Shown: positions 55,365 to 64,000, numbered from the stretch's first letter. The stretch is 64,000 nt of DNA from Chloroflexi bacterium bin20 (GCA_002238485.1 MPMG01000001.1:620001-684000), one strand, 5' to 3'. The notes: a model not told the origin generated them from the sequence alone. Numbers and translations: made by a program.

Positions 55365-55802
55365 ATGACAAACGAACCGCGCTTTGATCCGCTGCGCGAT
55401 ATCCAGCACATCGGCGAGCAAATCACGCGCCAGGTAGAAAAAGGCATCCGCGCCGTAACCAGCAATCCCGAGCAGTTGCAAGTCGATATGTACGAGGCGG
55501 AAAGGCATCTTTACATCAGCACGCAAGCCATAGACGGGCTGATCAAAGAGAGCATCGATATCAGCCTGGAGTCCAACATCCTGACGATCCATGTAGAAAC
55601 CGAGCCAGAGCCGACGCCCACCTCGGCGCGATTCCTGCTGCAAGAGCGGCGCTTTGGTCCCATCACGCGCGAGATCGAGCTGTCTGTTCCGGTCAAGGCG
55701 CAAGAAGCGCGCGCAAAAGTCGAAAGCGGCTGCCGCCTGCTCATCAGCTTGCCGATTGATGAAGGCGTCTATGGCAACATCACCGTGACGCCGGTGGAAT
55801 AA
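55365..55802 (+). CDS. Hsp20/alpha-crystallin small heat-shock protein
   Basis: The 145-residue product fits small heat-shock proteins. It has a 45-residue N-terminal arm, then an alpha-crystallin-like domain at about 45-140 with LQVDMYEAERHLYISTQA, NILTIHVETEPEP, LLQERRFGPITREIELSVPV and ending ISLPIDEGVYGNITV. Members form oligomers that hold unfolded proteins. The core is rather divergent. It lacks a clear C-terminal IxI oligomerisation motif, so assembly may differ. AAGGAG lies 6 bases before the ATG. Confidence 0.85.
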   Translation: MTNEPRFDPLRDIQHIGEQITRQVEKGIRAVTSNPEQLQVDMYEAERHLYISTQAIDGLIKESIDISLESNILTIHVETEPEPTPTSARFLLQERRFGPITREIELSVPVKAQEARAKVESGCRLLISLPIDEGVYGNITVTPVE

Positions 55803-55811
55803 TCCCTGCGC

Positions 55812-57446
55812 TTATGCCAGCCGTTGACGAAGATGACCCATCTCGGCGCGGTATTCAGCCGCTGCGCCGATGAAGGCGTCAAAAAGCGGGTGCGGGCGAT
55901 TGGGTCTGCTGAGAAATTCGGGATGGAATTGGCAGCCCAGCATAAAGGGGTGGTCTTGCAACTCGGCGATCTCTACCAAAATGCCATCGGGGCTTAGACC
56001 GCTAAAAGCCACGCCGCCCCGCAGGAAAGCTTCGCGGTAGGCGTTGTTGAATTCAAAACGGTGGCGGTGCCGTTCCATGACTTGCGGTCTCGCATAGGCC
56101 GCGGACGCCAGTGAATTGGCTTGCAAGACACACGGATATTCGCCCAGCCGCATGGTGCCGCCCATGTCGGTGATGGCGCGCTGCTCCAGCATCAGGTCAA
56201 TGATCGGGTGCGGCGTGCTGACATCAAACTCGGTGCTGCTGGCGTCATCCAGGCCGAGCATATTTCGCGCGTATTCGATACACATGACTTGCATGCCCAG
56301 ACACAAGCCCAGATAGGGCACTTTTTTCTCCCGCGCGTGGGCGGCCGCGATGATCTTGCCTTCAATGCCGCGATAGCCGAATCCGCCAGGCACGACGATG
56401 CCATCCAGCGATTCCAGTTCGTCCAGACGCTTGCCTTTTTCCAGCTCGCCGGAATGTATCCAGCAGATTTCGACAGCCTGACTGCGCTGTATCGCGGCGT
56501 GCACGAGCGATTCTTTGACCGACATATACGCATCGTGCAACTCGACATATTTGCCGACAATGCCAATGCGCAGGCGGCTTGTGGCTTGGCTGCTGCGACT
56601 CACGATGGCGCGCCACTCGTTCAGGTCAGGAGGCTGACACTGCAGGCGGAAGCGCTCGCAGATGAATTGGCCCAAGCCGCTGGCTTCAATCAAGAGCGGC
56701 ACAGCATAAATGCTGTCGGTGGTCTCGAGAGGGATGACGGCATTTTCGTCCACATCGCAGAATAGCGCGATCTTGTTGATGATCTCTTGATTCACCGGGT
56801 GGTCGGTGCGAGCGATGATCACATTGGGCTGGATGCCGATGCCCCGCAGCTCGCGGACGCTGTGCTGGGTTGGTTTGGTCTTGAGCTCGCCCGTCGCGCC
56901 GATATGCGGCAAGAAGGTCACATGCACATTGAGCGTATCGCGGCGTCCAAACTCGGTGCGCAGTTGACGAAGCGCCTCCAGGAAAGGCAGGCTTTCGATA
57001 TCGCCGGCTGTGCCACCTACCTCGACAATGACGACATCGGCATCGGTGCGCTTGCCCAGCAGCTTGATGCAGCGCTTGATTTCGTTGGTGATATGCGGCA
57101 CGACCTGGATAGTGCCACCCAGATAATCGCCCTTGCGTTCTTTCTCTATGACAGTGAGATAAACCTGCCCCGCCGTTACATTGGACAGGCGGCTGACTGG
57201 CTCGTCCACGAAACGTTCATAATGCCCCAGGTCGAGGTCGGTCTCTGCGCCATCGGAAGTGACAAAGACTTCGCCGTGCTGGTAGGGATTCATCGTGCCG
57301 GGATCGACATTGAGATATGGGTCCAGTTTTTGGATTGCGACTTTTAATCCGCGAGCCTTCAAAATGCGCCCGATGGAGGCGACGGTCAGGCCTTTGCCCA
57401 CCGAGCTAACGACGCCACCTGTACAAAAGATGTATTTCGGTTTCAC
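55812..57446 (-). CDS. pyrG: CTP synthase
   Basis: The 544-residue enzyme makes CTP from UTP with glutamine. The synthase domain opens FCTGGVVSSVGKGLTVASIG. The KLDPYLNVDPGTMNPYQHGE block and the class I glutaminase domain (PYLGLCLGMQVMCIEYARN with the catalytic Cys, and GCQFHPEFLSRP with His and Glu) are intact. The start is GTG. An inverted repeat ACAGG-tccat-CCTGT (57445-57459) covers the ribosome site and GTG on the minus strand and could affect initiation. The roadblock gene lies 19 bases upstream in the same direction. Confidence 0.97.
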   Translation of the reverse strand: MKPKYIFCTGGVVSSVGKGLTVASIGRILKARGLKVAIQKLDPYLNVDPGTMNPYQHGEVFVTSDGAETDLDLGHYERFVDEPVSRLSNVTAGQVYLTVIEKERKGDYLGGTIQVVPHITNEIKRCIKLLGKRTDADVVIVEVGGTAGDIESLPFLEALRQLRTEFGRRDTLNVHVTFLPHIGATGELKTKPTQHSVRELRGIGIQPNVIIARTDHPVNQEIINKIALFCDVDENAVIPLETTDSIYAVPLLIEASGLGQFICERFRLQCQPPDLNEWRAIVSRSSQATSRLRIGIVGKYVELHDAYMSVKESLVHAAIQRSQAVEICWIHSGELEKGKRLDELESLDGIVVPGGFGYRGIEGKIIAAAHAREKKVPYLGLCLGMQVMCIEYARNMLGLDDASSTEFDVSTPHPIIDLMLEQRAITDMGGTMRLGEYPCVLQANSLASAAYARPQVMERHRHRFEFNNAYREAFLRGGVAFSGLSPDGILVEIAELQDHPFMLGCQFHPEFLSRPNRPHPLFDAFIGAAAEYRAEMGHLRQRLA

Positions 57447-57465
57447 AGGTCCATCCTGTCACTCG

Positions 57466-57840
57466 TCATGTCAACAGCTTGCACAAGTCTTTGCGGGCCG
57501 CGCGCATATCCAAAAAGAGCAAGCCGAGTGTTGCATCCGCGCCTGCGAGCACAGTCAGCAGGCAATTCTCGTCCAGCCCCTGCAACAGCACATAGCCCGC
57601 CTGCCCTTTGATGAAGACCTGCTCCAGCTCGCCACGCCCCAGCTCAGAGGCGATGCGTTCGCCCAGCGCCAACATAGCCGCGCTCATTGCGGCGATACGT
57701 TCCTCGCCCATCTCTTCGGGCAGCGAGGCCGCGATCATCAAGCCTTCCACACCGACCACCGCCGCCGCTTCTGCGCCGGGATTTGACGCGCATAGGCTGT
57801 TCAGGCGCTCGACAATTGGCTCGACATTGGCGGCTGGCAC
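57466..57840 (-). CDS. Roadblock/LC7 domain protein
   Basis: The 124-residue protein is a single roadblock fold: VEPIVERLNSLCASNPGAEAAAVVGVEGLMIAASLP, GERIASELGRGELEQVFIKGQ and GYVLLQGLDENCLLTVLA. Bacterial members such as MglB regulate small Ras-like GTPases that set polarity, or occur as scaffolds. No Ras-like GTPase gene is in the window. It lies 19 bases upstream of pyrG on the same strand and probably shares a transcript. Confidence 0.9.
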   Translation of the reverse strand: MPAANVEPIVERLNSLCASNPGAEAAAVVGVEGLMIAASLPEEMGEERIAAMSAAMLALGERIASELGRGELEQVFIKGQAGYVLLQGLDENCLLTVLAGADATLGLLFLDMRAARKDLCKLLT

Positions 57841-57915
57841 TGCGTTTCACCTGGTCTGTTTGCTGCCCATTGCGCTGCTTCGTGGCTCGGCAAATCTGCG
57901 CCGCGCATCGCGTAC

Positions 57916-57943
57916 ATTATAGTTTCTATGCGATGCAAAACAA
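57916..57943 (-). promoter_or_regulatory. Promoter of the roadblock-pyrG pair
   Basis: On the minus strand TTGTTT (57938-57943) and TATAAT (57916-57921) have a 16-base spacer, with the roadblock start about 70 bases downstream. Confidence 0.45.
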
Positions 57944-57980
57944 GACGGATGGCGGGCAATGTTAATCGCCAGCTGCAGCC

Positions 57981-58009
57981 GATACAAACTATACAGATTT
58001 CGCTATACT
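57981..58009 (+). promoter_or_regulatory. Possible promoter of the MoxR-DUF58 pair
   Basis: TATACT lies at 58004-58009 with a weak GATACA at 57981-57986 (17-base spacer), about 28 bases before the predicted leader ends at ATG 58043. Confidence 0.4.
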
Positions 58010-58042
58010 GGACGAAGTTACGCGAAAATCGGACTGCGGTGC

Positions 58043-59041
58043 ATGAGCGAAAATCCTAGAACAGCGACGCGCACACCGCGCGCGCAGCCGACAGCCAGCT
58101 CGGTTCAAGAGCTCACCGAGCGCATCGTGAGCGCGGTCAGCCAGGTGATATTGGGCAAGCGCAACGAGATCCGGCTTACGACGTTGGGCTTACTGTGCCG
58201 CGGGCATCTGCTGTTGGAAGATATCCCTGGCGTTGGCAAGACGATGATGGCGAAGTCGCTGGCGAAGGCGGTCGGCTGCAGCTTCAGCCGCATTCAGTTC
58301 ACGCCAGACATGCTGCCGTCGGATATCACGGGCGTTTCGATTTTCAATCCGAAATCGCGCGAGTTTGAATTCCGCGCGGGACCGATCATGGCGCAGATTG
58401 TGTTGGCTGACGAGATCAACCGCGCCACCCCCAAGACACAATCGGCGCTGCTGGAAGCCATGGAAGAAGGGCAGATGACTGTCGATGGCGTCACGTATCG
58501 CCTCAGCAACCCTTTCTTGATCATGGCTACACAAAATCCGATCGAATACGAAGGCACCTTCCCTTTGCCCGAGGCGCAGCTGGACCGCTTCTTGATCCGC
58601 ATCAAGATGGGCTATCCGCAGCCGCAGGACGAGTTGCGCATCCTCGCCTCGCAGCAGTACCAGCATCCCCTGCAAAACCTGCAGCAGGTTGTCAGCCTGC
58701 AAGAACTGCTCGGCGTGCAACAAGCCATCAAAGAGGTGTATGTGGCGAAAGAGGTGCAGCAGTACATTATCAACCTGATCACAGCTTCGCGGCGGCACAG
58801 CGATGTCTATCTGGGCAGCAGTCCGCGTGGCTCGCTGGCGCTATTCCGAACGGCGCAGGCGCGGGCAGCCATGAGCGGGCGCGACTTTGTCATTCCCGAT
58901 GATGTAAAGGCGCTGGCCGAGGTCACGCTGGCGCACCGCATAATCGTGGGTCCCGCCGCGCGCATCAAAAATATCACCTCGCGCACCATCGTCCAGGATA
59001 TCCTGCAAGGTACGCCGGTGCCGGGCGCATCGGTTCGCTGA
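58043..59041 (+). CDS. MoxR-family AAA+ ATPase
   Basis: The 332-residue ATPase has Walker [10 protein letters not shown] (59-67), Walker [10 protein letters not shown] and the sensor segment [20 protein letters not shown]. The MoxR-type DRF region is [12 protein letters not shown]. Members act as chaperones that mature or activate partner proteins, often with a DUF58 and VWA protein. The DUF58 gene follows after five bases, giving the usual pair. No VWA or transglutaminase gene follows, so the set may be partial. Start ATG 58043. Confidence 0.94.
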   Translation: MSENPRTATRTPRAQPTASSVQELTERIVSAVSQVILGKRNEIRLTTLGLLCRGHLLLEDIPGVGKTMMAKSLAKAVGCSFSRIQFTPDMLPSDITGVSIFNPKSREFEFRAGPIMAQIVLADEINRATPKTQSALLEAMEEGQMTVDGVTYRLSNPFLIMATQNPIEYEGTFPLPEAQLDRFLIRIKMGYPQPQDELRILASQQYQHPLQNLQQVVSLQELLGVQQAIKEVYVAKEVQQYIINLITASRRHSDVYLGSSPRGSLALFRTAQARAAMSGRDFVIPDDVKALAEVTLAHRIIVGPAARIKNITSRTIVQDILQGTPVPGASVR

Positions 59042-59046
59042 GTCCC

Positions 59047-60303
59047 ATGCCGGTCGACCGCCGACGAGCGCTTTACCTGCTGGCCGCGACCAGCCTCTTT
59101 TTTGCGCTCTTCACCGGGCGCGCCCACATATTCATCATCGCCTGGCTGGTGGGGGCGCTGCTGCTGCTTTCGCGCTTGTGGACCTGGCAGTCCTTGCGCG
59201 GGATCGCCCTGCGCCGTCGCACACGCAGCCGCCGCTCGCAAGTTGGGCGCGTCTTTCGTGAAAGCTTCAGCCTGCGCGCGACCAGCTGGCTGCCCAAGCT
59301 CTGGATGGAGATTCGCGATCATTCCACGCTGCCCGGGCACCGCGCCAGCCATGTCGTGCCGAGCCTGCTGGGCAAGCGCGAATATAGCTGGACAGCCGAG
59401 ACGGTCTGTTCGGTGCGCGGCGAATTTCTGCTCGGGCCGGTCACAATCATAAGCAGCGATCCATTTGGATTGTTCCAGTCGCCGCGGCGTTTGGGCGCGA
59501 CCGAAAGGCTCATCGTCTATCCGCGAGTTGTCGATATCCGGCATGTGCTGCTGCCAGTTGGTTATCTTTCTGGCGGCGATGCGCAGCGACAGCTTACGCA
59601 CCAAATCACAACCAATGCCAGCAGCATCCGCGAATATGTGCCCGGCGACAGTATGAATCGCATTCACTGGCGCTCCACCGCGCGCATGGGCGAGCTGATG
59701 GTCAAGGAATTTGAGCTGGATCCGCTGGTGGATATCTGGCTATTCACTGACTTTTCTGCGAAATCCGCTTATGATGACGGCAGCATACGCCGAGCCAGCC
59801 CGGGCGGCGCCATCATTCCGACCTCATCGCAAATTCCACCCGCCACAGAAGAATATGCGGTGGTCATCGCGGCTTCGCTCGCCAAGCACTTCATCGATGA
59901 CGAGCGCGTGGTTGGCTTCGGCGCATACAGTCCCAACCGGCACTTTGTGCTGCCCGACCGCGGCAATCGACAGCTGGCGATGATCTTGTCGGCGCTGGCA
60001 ATTGCCCACTGCACATCGGAAATGAGCCTGCGCGAGATGTTGTCTTTGGAGACGATGCAGTTCACGCGTGGCACGACACTGATGATCATCACGAGTTCGC
60101 TGGATACAGGCTGGATCGCCGAAGCGCAGGTCTTGCAACGGCGCGGAATCCGCCCCTTTTGTGTTTTCATCGACCCGGCAACGTTCAATCGGCAGCTGGA
60201 TTCCAGCGAAGTGCGCGGCATGTTGCAATTGGCAAATATCGCCGTTCTGATTGTGGGCAAAGGCGACGACATTGGCCTGGCGCTGGAGCAGCGTCCAATT
60301 TGA
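59047..60303 (+). CDS. DUF58 membrane protein
   Basis: The 418-residue product has two N-terminal membrane helices (9-27, 29-46) and a cytoplasmic domain with the DUF58 signature SIREYVPGDSMNRIHWRSTA followed by RMGELMVKEFE. DUF58 has a partial VWA-like fold; its MoxR partner is thought to act on it. In the VWA-like part, VDIWLFTDFSA is interrupted by a Ser/Gly-rich insert of about 30 residues (SIRRASPGGAIIPTSS region). The molecular role is not known. Confidence 0.92.
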   Translation: MPVDRRRALYLLAATSLFFALFTGRAHIFIIAWLVGALLLLSRLWTWQSLRGIALRRRTRSRRSQVGRVFRESFSLRATSWLPKLWMEIRDHSTLPGHRASHVVPSLLGKREYSWTAETVCSVRGEFLLGPVTIISSDPFGLFQSPRRLGATERLIVYPRVVDIRHVLLPVGYLSGGDAQRQLTHQITTNASSIREYVPGDSMNRIHWRSTARMGELMVKEFELDPLVDIWLFTDFSAKSAYDDGSIRRASPGGAIIPTSSQIPPATEEYAVVIAASLAKHFIDDERVVGFGAYSPNRHFVLPDRGNRQLAMILSALAIAHCTSEMSLREMLSLETMQFTRGTTLMIITSSLDTGWIAEAQVLQRRGIRPFCVFIDPATFNRQLDSSEVRGMLQLANIAVLIVGKGDDIGLALEQRPI

Positions 60304-60326
60304 GCGACGGGATACAGGAAAACAAC

Positions 60327-61472
60327 ATGACCGAAACATACGATGCCATTGTGATCGGCGCGGGAGCCATGGGCAGCGCAGCCGCCTATTATCTCAGTCG
60401 GCGCGGACAGCGCGTCTTGCTGCTGGAGCAGTTTGAGATCGATCATCGGCGCGGCAGCTCCTATGGATTCTCGCGCATCATTCGTTATTCCTACGACAGC
60501 CCCGAATATGTCGAGTTGGCGAAAGATACCTACCCGCTGTGGTTTGCGCTGGAAGACGAACTTGGCGAGCAGCTGGTGACAAAGACGGGCGGGATCGACT
60601 TTGGTCCAGAAGACGACCCGACGCTGCAAGCAACGATCGCATCCGTGCGTGACGGCGGCCTCTCGCACCAGCACCTTTCGCCCCTTGAGGCGCAGAAACG
60701 TTTCCCGCAATTTCGTTTTGATGACAACTTCGCGGTGCTCTACCAGCCAGACAGCGGATTCCTGCGGGCATCGCGCGCTGTCCGCGGGCATGTCCGGCTG
60801 GCGCGTGCAAATGGAGCAACAGCGCTTGACAATACCGCAGTAGCAGCCATTCGCATCGGCAGTGACAGCGTCGAAGTTTTATCCAGCCGCGGCGATTTCT
60901 CTGCCGCCAAGCTGGTCGTCACGGCTGGGTCGTGGGCGAAATCGCTGCTGGCGCAAACGGGCATCGATCTGCCGCTGCGAGTCTTGCGCTGCCAGCTCAA
61001 CTTCATGTCGCCGGCCGATCTGCCCATGCACAGCGCCGAGAATTGCCCGATATACATCGCGCATTTGCGCAAGCGAGACGGCGAGGCGATCTATGGCATT
61101 CCGGCTCACGATGGTTCGGGTTTCAAAGTCGCTTTCCACGCGGGGCCCGCTGTCGCGCATCCCAGCGAAATCGACTATAGTCCTTCGGCTGAAGATGTCG
61201 ACAACCTGCGACCCTTCCTGCGCGCGCACATCCCTGGCGTCGCCGATTCGCCCGTCCAGAGCAGCCGCATCTGCCTGTATACGCAGACGCCCGACGAACA
61301 TTTCATCGTCGATACGCACCCTGAAAACGCGCATGTTGTGATCGGCGCGGGTTTCAGCGGGCATGGCTTCAAGTTCAGCACAACGATCGGCAAGATGCTC
61401 AGCGATATCGCGCTGGATGGCAGCACGCGGCACAATGACAGCCTGTTCAAGCTGGCGCGCTTTTCAGCCTGA
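60327..61472 (+). CDS. Monomeric sarcosine oxidase-like flavoprotein (MTOX family)
   Basis: The 381-residue enzyme has the FAD motif AIVIGAGAMGSAAAYYLS, the HRRGSSYGFSRIIRYSY segment (His40, Arg50) near the flavin and ICLYTQTPDEHFIVD. Cys316 in that segment matches the cysteine that binds FAD covalently in sarcosine oxidase and N-methyltryptophan oxidase. The C-terminal GAGFSGHGFKFSTTIGK is also typical. It would oxidise an N-methyl amino acid to the amine, formaldehyde and peroxide; the substrate is not predictable. Start ATG 60327, with AGGA 8 bases upstream. Its last 26 bases overlap the convergent GNAT gene. Confidence 0.9.
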   Translation: MTETYDAIVIGAGAMGSAAAYYLSRRGQRVLLLEQFEIDHRRGSSYGFSRIIRYSYDSPEYVELAKDTYPLWFALEDELGEQLVTKTGGIDFGPEDDPTLQATIASVRDGGLSHQHLSPLEAQKRFPQFRFDDNFAVLYQPDSGFLRASRAVRGHVRLARANGATALDNTAVAAIRIGSDSVEVLSSRGDFSAAKLVVTAGSWAKSLLAQTGIDLPLRVLRCQLNFMSPADLPMHSAENCPIYIAHLRKRDGEAIYGIPAHDGSGFKVAFHAGPAVAHPSEIDYSPSAEDVDNLRPFLRAHIPGVADSPVQSSRICLYTQTPDEHFIVDTHPENAHVVIGAGFSGHGFKFSTTIGKMLSDIALDGSTRHNDSLFKLARFSA

Positions 61473-62130
61473 GCATCCACCAGAAAAAGTCGCCCATCGA
61501 CGCAAAGCCGTTCTCAGACAAGAGCGCGGCAACAGGCTCGTCTTCAGCGGGAATGAGCGCACCGATCCGCGACCGATTCTCAGCCTGCGCGCGCCGATGC
61601 GCCTGGTCAATTGCCGCCTGGGACAGCTTGCCTTCCAGCCAGATGCCGCGGTAAGTCAACGTGTCGACCGGCAGCAGATGCGCCGCGTGAGCAGCCCTTG
61701 CCGTTGCGATCATTGGCTGGGCGTCGGCAATATACAGTGCAAACGGGCAAGCCGAACGCAGGAGACCGCCACGCGCGCAGATACGGTCCATCGCGAAGTT
61801 GTCAGCACGCACCAAAGCCCGGATCGAATCAGCACCGCTGTTTGACGCTTCCTCGATGCAGCGAGCCAGCAGCGCATAACCGACTCCCCTGCCCCGCGCT
61901 GCCAAGTCTACAGCCAGCAAGTCCAGCTCGAAGCGCGACTCTCCCGCAGCAGACCGCGTCAGGAAGTTGGCAGCAAATCCGACCAGCACGTCATTCAATT
62001 CCGCGACCAGCACAAGGTTGTGTTGCAGGTGCTTCGCTTGCGCAACGATGCGCTCGTCGAACGTATTGGCGATGATTTGCGCGATGGCAGCGAAGTCTGC
62101 TTGTACAGCCTGGCGGATAGCGAGCATCAT
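61447..62130 (-). CDS. GNAT-family N-acetyltransferase
   Basis: The 227-residue product has the GNAT acetyl-CoA site LDLLAVDLAARGRGVGYALLARC (R/QxxGxG/A form, residues about 70-92) and IRQAVQADFAAIAQII at the start. The C-terminal 90 residues are an extra domain beyond the usual GNAT size, with SENGFASMGDFFWWMLRL at the end. Substrate unknown. Start ATG 62130 or the adjacent ATG 62127. The terminal 26-base overlap with the sarcosine-oxidase-like gene means neither gene has its own terminator there. Confidence 0.85.
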   Translation of the reverse strand: MMLAIRQAVQADFAAIAQIIANTFDERIVAQAKHLQHNLVLVAELNDVLVGFAANFLTRSAAGESRFELDLLAVDLAARGRGVGYALLARCIEEASNSGADSIRALVRADNFAMDRICARGGLLRSACPFALYIADAQPMIATARAAHAAHLLPVDTLTYRGIWLEGKLSQAAIDQAHRRAQAENRSRIGALIPAEDEPVAALLSENGFASMGDFFWWMLRLKSAPA

Positions 62131-62202
62131 TGATTTTTTGCTTTTGCAGACGCATACTGGTGCGCAGACAATCGCCGGCCACCTGCAGCGCCTGGACTCG
62201 CC

Positions 62203-63804
62203 TTGTCAAACGCGCCCGCCAACACCATCAGCAAGCCGACTTTGTATCTGATCGCTTTTGTCAGCGGCATGACGACGCTGGCCATCGAGCTTTCGGCTTC
62301 GCGCCTGTTGGGCAGCGTATTCGGCAACAGCAATCTGGTCTGGGCAAATGTCATCGGCTTGATGCTGCTGTATCTGACAGTAGGCTACTTTCTCGGAGGG
62401 CGGCTGGCCGACCGCAAGCCATACGCGCCAGTCTTGCTACAGCTGATCCTTTGGGCGGCTTTCCTGGCTGCCTTGATCCCGCTGCTCGCCCGTCCCATCA
62501 TATCACGCGCGGCACAGGCTGTCTTTGGCGCAGAGGCGGCGCTGGCGCTGGGCTCCTTTCTCGTCATTCTGGTGCTGTTTGCGCTGCCGGTCACGCTGCT
62601 GGGCATGGTTTCGCCTTTTGTCATCCGCCTCGCCGTTGGGGATGTAGCCCAGGCGGGCAAAGTCGCCGGGCAGGTTTATGCCATCAGCACCTTGGGCAGT
62701 CTGCTTGGCACATTTCTGCCCGTGCTGCTGACGATTCCCCAATTGGGCACGACGCGCAGCTTTCTGCTCTTTGCGGGTCTATTGTACCTCGCCGCCGGCC
62801 TACCCTTGCTGCGCCTCAAGCCACGGCAGGGAATGCGTTATTTGCTGCTGCCGATTATCATCGCGCTGCTGGCAAAACCGGCGCTGGCATCGCCACTTCG
62901 TCCACCAGCCGCGGGCGCGCAGCTGCTCTACGATGGCGAGAGCGAATACAACTACATTCAAGTGCAAGAAGACCACGCCGGTTATCGTTATCTCTATCTG
63001 AACGAGGGGCAAGGCGTGCACAGCCAGTGGCACAAGAGCGAGCTGTTCTACGGCGGCACCTGGCAATACTTCCTAGCCGCGCCCTATTTCAATGCCCCGC
63101 CGCATCGCGCCGACCAGGTGGACTCATTGCTGCTAATCGGCTTGGCGGCCGGCACATCTGCGCGCCAATATCAGGCTGTTTATGGGGATATACCCATCAC
63201 GGGCATCGAGCTGGATGCCGAAATCATCCAGGTTGGCGCGGAGTTCTTCGACATGAACAGGGCGCAAATGCCTTCTCTCCAGGTTATCGCCGGCGATGGA
63301 CGTTACGAGCTGCGAAAACTGGATCGCCGATTCAACGTAATTGGCATAGACGCCTACCGCCCGCCTTATATCCCCTGGCACCTGACGACAGTCGAATTCT
63401 TCGGCGAGGTCAAAACGCGACTGACTGATGATGGCGCGCTGGCCATCAATGTCGGGCGAACCGACACCGACCGGCGGCTGGTCGATGCGCTTACGAATAC
63501 ATTGCAGCTTGTTTTCCCCAGCGTGCATGCCCTGGATGTGCCGCAATCGTTCAATACCATCCTGGTGGCGACTGTGCAGCCCAGCCAAGCTGGCAGCCTG
63601 CGCGAGAATATCGCCAACCGCGTGGACTCGGTTGATGCGCGGCTTTATACGATCTTGGGGCAGGCGGCAGACGCGCTTGTGCCACTGGGCGAAAGCGACA
63701 TCGTCTTCACCGATGACCGAGCGCCGGTCGAGAGTCTGGTCGATTCCATCGTGCTGGACTTTCTGCTGGCTGGCCGCGCAGAAGAGTTTCGGCAGCGTGA
63801 TTAA
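62203..63804 (+). CDS. Membrane spermidine-synthase-like fusion protein
   Basis: The 533-residue protein has an N-terminal membrane half of about seven helices (LYLIAFVSGMTTLAIELSAS onward) and a C-terminal Rossmann methyltransferase-like half. The latter resembles spermidine synthase, with LLIGLAAGTSARQY, ITGIELDAEIIQVG, VIAGDGRYELRKL and VIGIDAYRPPYIP. Spermidine synthases have GGGDG, GD and an Asp proton acceptor; the first glycine-rich motif here is LAAGT, and the acceptor strand reads IGIDAY. These fused proteins are common but their substrate is not known. Start TTG 62203. Confidence 0.85.
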   Translation: MSNAPANTISKPTLYLIAFVSGMTTLAIELSASRLLGSVFGNSNLVWANVIGLMLLYLTVGYFLGGRLADRKPYAPVLLQLILWAAFLAALIPLLARPIISRAAQAVFGAEAALALGSFLVILVLFALPVTLLGMVSPFVIRLAVGDVAQAGKVAGQVYAISTLGSLLGTFLPVLLTIPQLGTTRSFLLFAGLLYLAAGLPLLRLKPRQGMRYLLLPIIIALLAKPALASPLRPPAAGAQLLYDGESEYNYIQVQEDHAGYRYLYLNEGQGVHSQWHKSELFYGGTWQYFLAAPYFNAPPHRADQVDSLLLIGLAAGTSARQYQAVYGDIPITGIELDAEIIQVGAEFFDMNRAQMPSLQVIAGDGRYELRKLDRRFNVIGIDAYRPPYIPWHLTTVEFFGEVKTRLTDDGALAINVGRTDTDRRLVDALTNTLQLVFPSVHALDVPQSFNTILVATVQPSQAGSLRENIANRVDSVDARLYTILGQAADALVPLGESDIVFTDDRAPVESLVDSIVLDFLLAGRAEEFRQRD

Positions 63805-64000
63805 ATCCCGCGTGGCGACGCTGCTGCTGGCGCTGGCATTGCTTTGCCTGCTGATGATGACGGCGGTGCGCTTGCTGCTGAGCCACGAATTTCTGCGCAT
63901 CGAATACCTGCGGCTTGGCTTTCCCGCCGACAGCTATGGATTCAGCGCCGATGATCGCATGATGTACGGACCTTATGCCATCGACTACCTCTTCAATAGC
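63797..64000 (+). CDS. DUF1461 (TIGR01906-type) membrane protein, start only
   Basis: The first 68 residues are visible before the window ends. A GTG start overlaps the previous gene by eight bases. A hydrophobic segment (VATLLLALALLCLLMMTAV) is followed by YLRLGFPADSYGFSADDRMMYGPYAIDYLFN, the conserved opening of DUF1461 proteins. That family includes the lipoprotein acyl-transferase Lit of Gram-positive bacteria. The active residues lie beyond the window, so function is not claimed. Coupling with the fusion gene is likely. Confidence 0.7.
   Translation, partial: MIKSRVATLLLALALLCLLMMTAVRLLLSHEFLRIEYLRLGFPADSYGFSADDRMMYGPYAIDYLFNS

Noticed and set aside
62130..63428. 432-residue plus-strand frame beside the MFS/spermidine-synthase-like gene
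   Set aside because: It overlaps the real gene in another frame, is very rich in Arg and Ala, and lacks membrane pattern.

Overview
The window reads as a chromosomal segment of a bacterium of the phylum Chloroflexota, probably Anaerolineae-like; this is an inference from gene content. The main reason is a mevalonate-type isoprenoid set that includes isopentenyl phosphate kinase, a mevalonate kinase, an MVA decarboxylase and a type 2 IPP isomerase. It sits with a decaprenyl-phosphate phosphoribosyltransferase-like UbiA protein, TrmFO, a polyphosphate-glucokinase-like ROK kinase, and many SH3b, LysM and L,D-transpeptidase cell-wall proteins. I see no phage, insertion sequence, plasmid or CRISPR. 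Genes are densely packed on both strands, with 59 supportable coding sequences and two tRNAs. No stretch above 300 bases lacks a gene.

Layout. 1-1.5 kb: the end of a DUF35 OB-fold protein and an orphan sugar-type ABC ATPase. 1.6-9.3 kb: cinA against a minus-strand run of a PrsW-like membrane protein, a membrane-anchored protein, a trypsin-fold protease, tlyA and lepA. 9.4-14.7 kb: an oligopeptide-binding lipoprotein and the isoprenoid cluster (UbiA-like, mevalonate kinase and isopentenyl phosphate kinase on minus, decarboxylase divergent on plus). 14.8-21.7 kb: rseP, a HEAT protein, an SCP2 protein, LysM/M23, SH3 proteins and an A-type Fe-S carrier. 21.7-28.6 kb: a TPR protein, a YigZ-family protein, a PhyH oxygenase, tRNA-Glu, trpS, smpB and a TPR/membrane protein. 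28.7-34.8 kb: tRNA-Leu, plsX, fabF, trmFO, hflX and a secreted beta-propeller. 34.9-45.7 kb: an RNA methyltransferase followed by an envelope polysaccharide region (G5 lipoprotein, glycosidase-like/O-antigen-ligase fusion, UDP-glucuronate decarboxylase-like, second ligase, GtrA, GT4, membrane protein). 45.7-51.4 kb: acpP, IPP isomerase, hemW, PP2C phosphatase, response regulator and flavin reductase. 51.4-64 kb: polyphosphate glucokinase, L,D-transpeptidase, asd, pheA, Hsp20, pyrG, roadblock protein, MoxR/DUF58, a sarcosine-oxidase-like flavoprotein, a GNAT, a MFS/spermidine-synthase-like fusion and the start of a DUF1461 gene.

How the genes fit together. Mevalonate kinase makes mevalonate 5-phosphate. 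The decarboxylase lacks residues expected to hold a diphosphate, so it probably makes isopentenyl phosphate, which the neighbouring kinase turns into IPP; the isomerase 31 kb away gives DMAPP. The UbiA-like enzyme in the same run would use a polyprenyl phosphate, linking isoprenoids to envelope glycan synthesis. PlsX, FabF and AcpP are the lipid-synthesis genes.

The most unusual observations are: (1) a translationally coupled set in which a PrsW-like protein has lost its catalytic motifs and the downstream trypsin-fold protease has Asn at the catalytic Asp position; (2) a glycosidase-like domain with Asn in place of the nucleophile Glu, fused to an O-antigen ligase; (3) the alternative mevalonate branch signature; (4) convergent gene ends packed so tightly that only two of fourteen have room for an intrinsic terminator; and (5) two divergent intergenic regions whose overlapping -10 elements lie inside inverted repeats.
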